DNA of 64,000 bases from positions 21,496,474-21,560,473 of the forward strand of contig JAOANR010000012.1 of NCBI GenBank assembly GCA_030278955.1, in the 5' to 3' direction. Each line of letters starts with the position of its first letter. The stretch's first letter is position 1. A program made the position numbers and the translations under genes. The notes beneath the pieces were generated by a model that searched no databases, had not been told where the DNA came from, and was given only the letters and a program-made list of their open reading frames with translations. Source of the stretch: Hygrophila difformis (Eukaryota > Streptophyta > Magnoliopsida > Lamiales > Acanthaceae). Of the stretch, positions 57,972-64,000 are shown one piece after another.

Positions 57972-60574
57972 TGTAATACCCGAGAATTTTCCAACATAAA
58001 ATAAAACAATAAGTAAATAAATAAATAATAAATAAAATAAATACTATAAATAAATAAACCAATCCAGCAAATAAAAGAAATAAATAAAGATAAGAAAAGC
58101 CGAAATGAGATTTTTACTTAAAAAGGAATTAAAGGAATTTAATTCAATAAAAGGATGGATAAATGAAACACCAAAACCCGACACTAATGAACTCGAGTAT
58201 TCGAGTCCAAAACATCCAACTAGACTAAGAATAAAATTAGAAAGAAAGTATGAACTCGAATATACCCCGGGAATCGGAATTCGGGAGCAAAGAGGGATAG
58301 AAACCCGAAAGAGAGGCGGAAACGCACGACGGATCGCACGACCCGCCCGGACCGAAGTCCAGGCGAAGTCGGCGCGGTGGCCGCGCGCTGAAAGGGGAAA
58401 ACCGCGCCACGACCGCGCCAACCCACAGATTTGGTTGTTGCGTGAATCTCTCACCCGAACGCGGATTTTTCGACTTTCGGTTGAACACCTCTCGACTCCA
58501 GAGTTCTAGGTCGGCCGTGGACGCCCTAGGAACTTAGAATTCTATAAATAAGCCCCTTGGGAGCCCCGAACAAGTTTACGAAACCCTAAAGCACTCTATA
58601 CGTTCGAAACCCTAAATCCGGAGTCGTCGGAGGCACGAAACCAAGACGAACGCTGTTGGACGAGTTCGCAACAGATCTCCATAGTCGTGGTAAGTCTCGG
58701 TCCAATCTCTATTCAATAAACGATTCGAAAACGAATCCTAATCATCTTCTTTTTCTTTCTACACCCCCGTATCGAATCTAGATCGTAGAACCCGACGAAC
58801 GGAGAGGAGAAACGGTGATCTGGAAGCCACGCCTCCGAATTGGACATTCCCGACGTTCATAGATACTGTAAGTTAACCTTACATGGTTTTGGGAGAGTTT
58901 AAAACATTCGAAACCTAAAAGATTTGGCAAGAAGCATAAATCTGTCCATTCACGTTTTCTATCGACGCAACAGAATTGTTGAATTTTTCCGACCTTTAAA
59001 ACGAACTCAAACGGAAAAACTTAAAACACGAAAAACGTTCCTAAGACTTAGACCTAGCTACTGTAAAAATTTGAGAATTTTTGGAGTTGATTTGATATGT
59101 GAAAACCTGTCGAAACCGAACTGTTTGATTTTAGATCTTGAAATCTTGGACAGAACTTAGGAATGATCTTGATCTCGTTTTTGACATAGGATCTAGGCTG
59201 TTTTAGATCTTTGGCCGAACATGAAAGTTGTAGATAAATGTCTTAAGATGATCCCTGTCAAATTTCATTAAATTTGGAGTTGAATTGATATGTTAGAACT
59301 TGAAATCTTTAAACTGTGACCTGTTGAACTCGGACAGATTTCTTATTATGCGAAAATTAGCGTTTTTGACCTACTTAGGTATCTCGGATTGAAAAAAGTT
59401 AAAACATGAAAGTTGCAGATCTTGATGTTTCCGAGTCAGATGTGAAATTTTGGAATTTTTGGAATTAAATCTGATTTTAGACGAATTTTGGAGTAAACTG
59501 TGATTTACCGAAACGAAATTTTGAGATCTTGTTGAAACATGGAATTAACCTTTAGGGTTGAAACGAATTGAGATATTATTTCTAAATTAATACATTGGAA
59601 GTCAGATTTTTAAAAACTAAATCCCCTTACAAACTTGATAAATTAAAATTAGGGGTGAGTGCTCTGCAGGGTGCCCCCTAACGATTCACTTCGTGCCGTA
59701 ATGGACGATGGTGACCCCGCGCGCTATACTTGAAATGTGATATTGCCAAAACGGCGAAACTTAGAGCCTACACTCTCGTGAATATCCGTATGGGTTTCCC
59801 GAGGCTCCGGAGTGGTACTGGGTATGGCTGATACGGCTGCGGCCGCCGGGCTACCGGCTAAACTTGTTGACATCGCGATCTTTATCGTGAAACTTGAAAT
59901 ACCAAATCGGGAATGTAATGGGGATTCTAAATTAAATTAAACTAGATTAAATTATATTGTTGTCCAATTAAGTTATTTAAATGTTTTATTTAAAATTATG
60001 GCTTTTATGATTAAACCATGTGGTATGTGTTATTAAATAGAGCCTGAGATAGATTGTGCTATATGATATGGATTATATGAAATCAAATATTATGTTATTA
60101 TCATGCTTTTGTTAAATTATTAAAGTTATGGCTTTTAAACCCTACGATCATGCATGTGTTAACTTACTCAGCAATTTTGCTGATCAAAACCGTTTTTATT
60201 CCTTTCTTTACAGAGTATGTGGAATGAGCATGTGTGAGCACGAATCATGCATGGGATTTTGGGAACTTTTATTTTGCTTTTAAATTTCGTACTTAGACTA
60301 TATTATGAACGGGCCTGTTTAACCCGTGTTTTGGCCATGTCGGCCCTATTTAAATTTTCCGCTGCGATACTGTACTAAACTAAATATTTCCGCTGCGCTA
60401 TGCTATTACTATTTTCGATTTATATTGTATGGGCTATTTTGAATGCTTTAAATATTTTTAAACACTGCAATACCTAGCCTTGCATCTCTTTAGTAAGCTC
60501 GGAGAAACCGTGTCTTACTAGGGAGATGTGGCGGTGACATCCCGACCTGGGTTACCAAAAACCGGGGTGTTACA
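57972..60574 (+). mobile_element. 5' LTR of a Tekay/Del-type gypsy element
   Basis: It starts TGTAATACCC and ends GGGGTGTTACA (near-perfect terminal inverted repeats), directly before a tRNA-Met primer site. It is 2603 bp long, in the size range of Tekay/Del LTRs. A TATA box lies at 58543-58550. The 5 bases before it (ACCCT, 57967-57971) are the candidate target duplication. The other LTR is outside the window. Confidence 0.9.
58543..58550 (+). promoter_or_regulatory. TATA box of the Tekay/Del LTR
   Basis: TATAAATA is followed by AAACCCTAAA-type sequence near the expected transcription start around 58575-58600. Confidence 0.6.
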
Positions 60575-60577
60575 AGT

Positions 60578-60589
60578 TGGTATCAGAGC
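60578..60589 (+). promoter_or_regulatory. Primer-binding site complementary to initiator tRNA-Met
   Basis: TGGTATCAGAGC, three bases after the LTR end, is the standard primer site complementary to the 3' end of plant initiator tRNA-Met. Confidence 0.93.
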
Positions 60590-60856
60590 CCGGCTATTTT
60601 TAAATTATTATTTTTAAACCATTACTATTTTTAAACTATTATTTAAACCACTATTATTTTTAAACTATTATTTTTAAACCATTATTATTTTTGAACTATT
60701 ATTAGTATTTTGACTATTATTTTAAATTTTAAATTATTATTTCCATGGAAAAAAAAAAGTTTATTTTAAAACCCATGGAAAAATATACATATATGGTGCA
60801 TTAAATTATTATTGGGGGGAAATATCATTTGCATATGCATGTTGCATCTCTGCTAT

Positions 60857-61003
60857 GAACTTAGCATCTTGGCGAACTTGAACTTAGAATCTTGGCGAAA
60901 CTTGAACTTAGAATCTTTGCGAAACTTGAACTTAGCATCTTGGCGAAACTTGAACTTAGAATCTTGGAAACTCGAACCTAGAATCTTGGCGAATATTAAC
61001 CTA
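60857..61003 (+). repeat. Six diverged 24-25-bp tandem repeats in the retroelement leader
   Basis: The unit CTTGGCGAAACTTGAACTTAG is repeated about six times with small changes, immediately before the small ORF. The region 60600-60740 upstream carries TTTTTAAACTATTA repeats. Confidence 0.8.
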
Positions 61004-61022
61004 GATCTCTTGCTTGCGCTAG

Positions 61023-61358
61023 ATGGCTAGTCAGGACATGATGCAGTTGATGGTCAGGATGATGAGCGTTCATCTCGATTCCCACCAAACCCTAGAGCAA
61101 ATGAAGTACCGTATGGCTCAATTGGAGGCCAATTTACATCACATGGGCAACTTGAGAGAGGCGGATCATCACCGCATAAACCAACTCGAGCGCCAAGTCC
61201 AAACCCTCACTACACAAAACCTAATACTAAAGGAATACATCGATGCCCACGGGCAAGACTTAAACACTATCTTTGACGACCTACTACCGCCAAGTTCGGA
61301 GGAGGAAGATCCGGAGGGAGATCCTGCTACCCCGCCGAGAGACGTCATGAGGCACTAG
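61023..61358 (+). CDS. Small coiled-coil ORF between primer site and gag
   Basis: A 111-codon frame starts at ATG 61023 and encodes a protein with a Met-rich N-terminus (MASQDMMQLMVRMMSVHLD), a predicted coiled coil (about 22-80, heptad-like Leu/Met spacing with QLERQVQTLTTQNLILKEYI) and an acidic Pro-rich tail. It lies in the leader of the gypsy element, 448 bases after the LTR and 262 before gag. No family is recognised. Extra ORFs in this place are known from some plant LTR retrotransposons. Whether it is translated is unknown. Confidence 0.6.
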   Translation: MASQDMMQLMVRMMSVHLDSHQTLEQMKYRMAQLEANLHHMGNLREADHHRINQLERQVQTLTTQNLILKEYIDAHGQDLNTIFDDLLPPSSEEEDPEGDPATPPRDVMRH

Positions 61359-61620
61359 AGATTCTACTGTTAGACATTGTTTTGCTAGAAAAATATTTCT
61401 ACTTTTGTACTAAAATTTCTTTTGAGGAAATAAAATGCCCGATTTATTTTGTTTAAATCGAAACAAACAAAACAAAATAAAATAAAACCTCGAAGCATAC
61501 GATGCTCCTTAGTTCGAACAAAGCACCACGTGCTAAATTACTACACACATATACATTCATACAAATTGCTTAGACTATATGCTAAATTCATCAGTCCTAA
61601 ACTATCCTATTGGTACCAGA

Positions 61621-64000
61621 ATGGCACCCAGAGGAAGAGGAAGAGGCAGAGCCCAACCTGCTCCCCAAACCACTACTGAAACACCTACTGAAACACCACC
61701 AAACGTCACCGAACCAAACCAACCTGATGAGGAACAGCCCCAAGGTGCGCAGGACGCCCCCGCACCGAACAATGTGGGCGATCGTCTTAGGACGATAGAG
61801 GAAGTGTTGATTGCGCTCGGGAACGCACAAGTCAACCAGGGACAAGCTGCGGCGGTACCTCCGCCCCAAGCTCGCCCTAACTACCTGGCGATGGTGAATC
61901 CCTACCAGCCGCCCCACTATGCTGGTGAGGAGGATCCAGCTAAACTGGAGGAATGGATCCGGACTTTCGACAAGCTGCTGGGAGCGGTCAAATGTCCGGA
62001 AGAAGAGAGGGTACATGTCGCTTCATACTACTTGGGAGGCGAAGCTGATGACTGGTGGCAAGCAACGCAAGCCAAACTAACTGAAGATGACGAGCCTTAC
62101 TCGTGGATGGAGATGATGGAACTACTCAGGGATCGATTCTATCCCTTGAGTACCAAAGCTGCCATGTACGAAGAATTCTTGTCGTTGAAGCAAGGAAGCC
62201 AAACGGTGCAGGAATACTACACCCGCTTCAAGGAGCTGGTGAGGTTCGCACCAAGGCTAGTGCCTACTGATGCGGAAAAGGCACAGAAGTTCGAGATGGG
62301 ACTGAACCTGTCTGTGCGCGAGGTGATCGCGGGGGTACACTACCCCGATTTGCAAGCCGTATACGATCGCGCTGTAGCGGTAGCACGCGTGCAGCAGCTG
62401 AAAAGAAGAGTGAGTGGGGAGTCCAGCAGGGGTCCTCAAGACAAGAGAAGCCGAGACTCGAGAAACGATAACAACACTGGAAGGAACGAGCAGCGCAAAG
62501 GGTCGAATAGGCCCCAACAAAACAACACGGGAAGGAGGTTTAATCAAGAAGATCCGGTACCGCCTTGCCCGCGATGTGGACGACCACATCTGGCAAGGGG
62601 ATGCCCGCAACAAGGCGCCTGTTACCGATGCGGTCGAATGGGTCACGTTCGACGGGAATGTCGAACTAGGCTCGAGAACATAACGAAGAGGGACGATTTG
62701 GTCGCGGGGCAAGAACAGCCTCAAAACCAAAACGGGCGAAATGGCAATAACCAAGGGTACAGACCCCCTCAAAATAGGCCGCAAAACCAGAACCAGAACC
62801 AACGACCTCCGCCCCCGCAGAATCAAAACCAACAGCAAAATCAGCAGCCGAATGCGAATCAGCAGGGCAATCAGGGACGCCCTATGGGGAGGCTAAACGT
62901 GGTGAACCAAGCGGACGTGCCTGCGCAAGGAGAAGTGATGGCAGGTACATTTCACGTTTTGAATACACCCCTTAGAATTTTATTTGATTCCGGAGCTAGT
63001 TGCTCAATTATTGCATCAAGGATAGTGCCTGAGTTAGATCTACCTAAGTGCGAGAGAATTAGCTTAGGAATTCAATTGCCTTCTGGAGAAGTAGTGTCTT
63101 GCTCTAAACGATATAACGGAATTCCTATAGTGATAAAGAACGTAGAATTCTTCGCGAACTTGGTAGAATTTAACTTAAGAGACTTTGACATCATACTGGG
63201 GATGGATTGGCTATCCCAGTATAAAGCGGTGATCGAATGCCAAAAGCAAAAGATCACCTTGTCAAAAAGTAGGGGAAAGAGAGTGATCTTTTACTCTCAG
63301 CCCCCTAAGAAAAGTAACAAAATCGTTAGTGCACTTAAACTAAATAACTTGATGCGTAAGGGGTATGAACTATATGCGTGCTATGTGCACAACCTTGAGG
63401 CGGAAGAGAACAAGGTTGATAGCATACCAGTGGTAAGAGAATACCCGGACGTGTTCCCTGAAGACGTTCCGGGCATGCCACCTGAGAGAGATCTTGAATT
63501 CACGATAGATCTCATTCCGGGGACAGAGCCTGTCTCGAAAGCTCCGTACCGGATGGCACCACTGGAAATGAAGGAGTTAAAGGAACAACTCGAGGAGCTA
63601 TTGGGAAAAGGTTACATAAGACCGAGTACGTCCCCTTGGGGAGCACCGGTTTTGTTTGTCAAGAAGAAAGACGGAGGACTACGTCTTTGCATAGATTACC
63701 GAGGACTAAACCAAGTGACTATTAAGAATAAATACCCCCTACCGAGAATAGAGGATCTATTTGATCAACTGAAGGGAGCTTCAGTATTCTCGAAGATCGA
63801 TTTGCGATCTGGGTATCATCAATTGAGGATTGCCGAGAAGGACATTCCAAAGACGGCGTTTCGAACACGATATGGCCATTACGAGTTCACAGTGTTATCC
63901 TTCGGGTTAACAAATGCTCCGGCCATGTTCATGAATCTCATGAACAACGTGTTCCGAGAATTGTTAGACCAGTGTGTCGTAGTGTTCATTGACGACATCC
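61621..64000 (+). CDS. Tekay/Del-type gag-pol polyprotein, open at the window edge
   Basis: An uninterrupted frame of 793 codons runs from the ATG at 61621 off the window. After a basic Arg/Gly-rich start comes the gag domain (about 100-230, [13 protein letters not shown] and [19 protein letters not shown]). Two zinc knuckles follow, [13 protein letters not shown] (316-328) and [14 protein letters not shown] (334-347), then a Gln/Asn-rich linker. The protease has the active-site DSGAS (456-460) and ILGMDWL. The reverse transcriptase includes [28 protein letters not shown] and the catalytic FIDD (789-792) at the last complete codons. No stop or frame damage is seen, which suggests a recent insertion. 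RNase H, integrase and, in this clade, a chromodomain would follow outside the window. Confidence 0.95.
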   Translation, partial: MAPRGRGRGRAQPAPQTTTETPTETPPNVTEPNQPDEEQPQGAQDAPAPNNVGDRLRTIEEVLIALGNAQVNQGQAAAVPPPQARPNYLAMVNPYQPPHYAGEEDPAKLEEWIRTFDKLLGAVKCPEEERVHVASYYLGGEADDWWQATQAKLTEDDEPYSWMEMMELLRDRFYPLSTKAAMYEEFLSLKQGSQTVQEYYTRFKELVRFAPRLVPTDAEKAQKFEMGLNLSVREVIAGVHYPDLQAVYDRAVAVARVQQLKRRVSGESSRGPQDKRSRDSRNDNNTGRNEQRKGSNRPQQNNTGRRFNQEDPVPPCPRCGRPHLARGCPQQGACYRCGRMGHVRRECRTRLENITKRDDLVAGQEQPQNQNGRNGNNQGYRPPQNRPQNQNQNQRPPPPQNQNQQQNQQPNANQQGNQGRPMGRLNVVNQADVPAQGEVMAGTFHVLNTPLRILFDSGASCSIIASRIVPELDLPKCERISLGIQLPSGEVVSCSKRYNGIPIVIKNVEFFANLVEFNLRDFDIILGMDWLSQYKAVIECQKQKITLSKSRGKRVIFYSQPPKKSNKIVSALKLNNLMRKGYELYACYVHNLEAEENKVDSIPVVREYPDVFPEDVPGMPPERDLEFTIDLIPGTEPVSKAPYRMAPLEMKELKEQLEELLGKGYIRPSTSPWGAPVLFVKKKDGGLRLCIDYRGLNQVTIKNKYPLPRIEDLFDQLKGASVFSKIDLRSGYHQLRIAEKDIPKTAFRTRYGHYEFTVLSFGLTNAPAMFMNLMNNVFRELLDQCVVVFIDDI

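Noticed and set aside
58044..58509. Open frames on both strands within the Tekay/Del LTR
   Set aside because: They lie inside the defined LTR upstream of its TATA box and have no recognisable domain.

Overview
The window is nuclear DNA of a flowering plant, probably an asterid eudicot, although the species cannot be fixed from sequence alone. The evidence is long AT-rich intergenic DNA, GT-AG introns, Ty3-gypsy and copia retrotransposons, a plant L1-type LINE, tRNA-derived SINEs, CACTA, hAT, Helitron and Tc1/mariner-type MITE sequences, and two recognisable host genes. One run of exactly 500 N (7305-7804) is a scaffold gap.

Layout. 1-2340 is a broken retroelement ORF. 2341-6508 is spacer with a SINE, a fold-back MITE and a promoter-bearing region full of CTCGC/GCGAG words. 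6509-6915 is an antisense piece of a receptor-kinase gene, followed by a copia LTR piece that runs into the gap. 7805-24397 is a nest: a CACTA transposon (20777-24397) is interrupted by a Tekay/Del-like LTR (18832-20776, minus), which is interrupted by an Athila-like element (minus) with a 4.7-kb LTR (14124-18831), a tRNA-Asp primer site and a gag-pol (8078-13962). 24701-30409 is a nearly full-length LINE with an 18-bp target duplication. 30410-34953 holds a LINE tail, MITEs, a 2.16-kb hAT-like element and a SINE. 35519-35911 is an intact BAP31-like gene. 36477-46307 is mostly MITEs, SINEs, a LINE tail, a Helitron end, a possible pararetrovirus-like remnant and a second hAT-like element. 46676-49503 is an intact LRR receptor-like pseudokinase gene. 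Its tandem copy starts at 52239 and is cut by a copia LTR at 52854/52855. 53124-57971 is repeat-rich unknown DNA, and 57972-64000 is a Tekay/Del-type gypsy element with an apparently intact gag-pol that leaves the window.

How the parts relate. The only host functions visible are an ER membrane protein and a plasma-membrane receptor pseudokinase. Everything else is mobile DNA at different stages of decay. Two themes stand out. First, the broken receptor-kinase copy has its 5' half at 52239-52854 and its missing 3' portion inverted at 6915-6509. The copia LTR ends at both junctions carry the same 5-bp target duplication, so either an inversion occurred or the scaffold piece 1-7304 is misplaced. 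Second, several unrelated elements carry dense arrays of short GC-rich inverted words, most strikingly a run of about 100-bp-spaced hairpins built on GTCGCGGAAC inside the Athila-like LTR.
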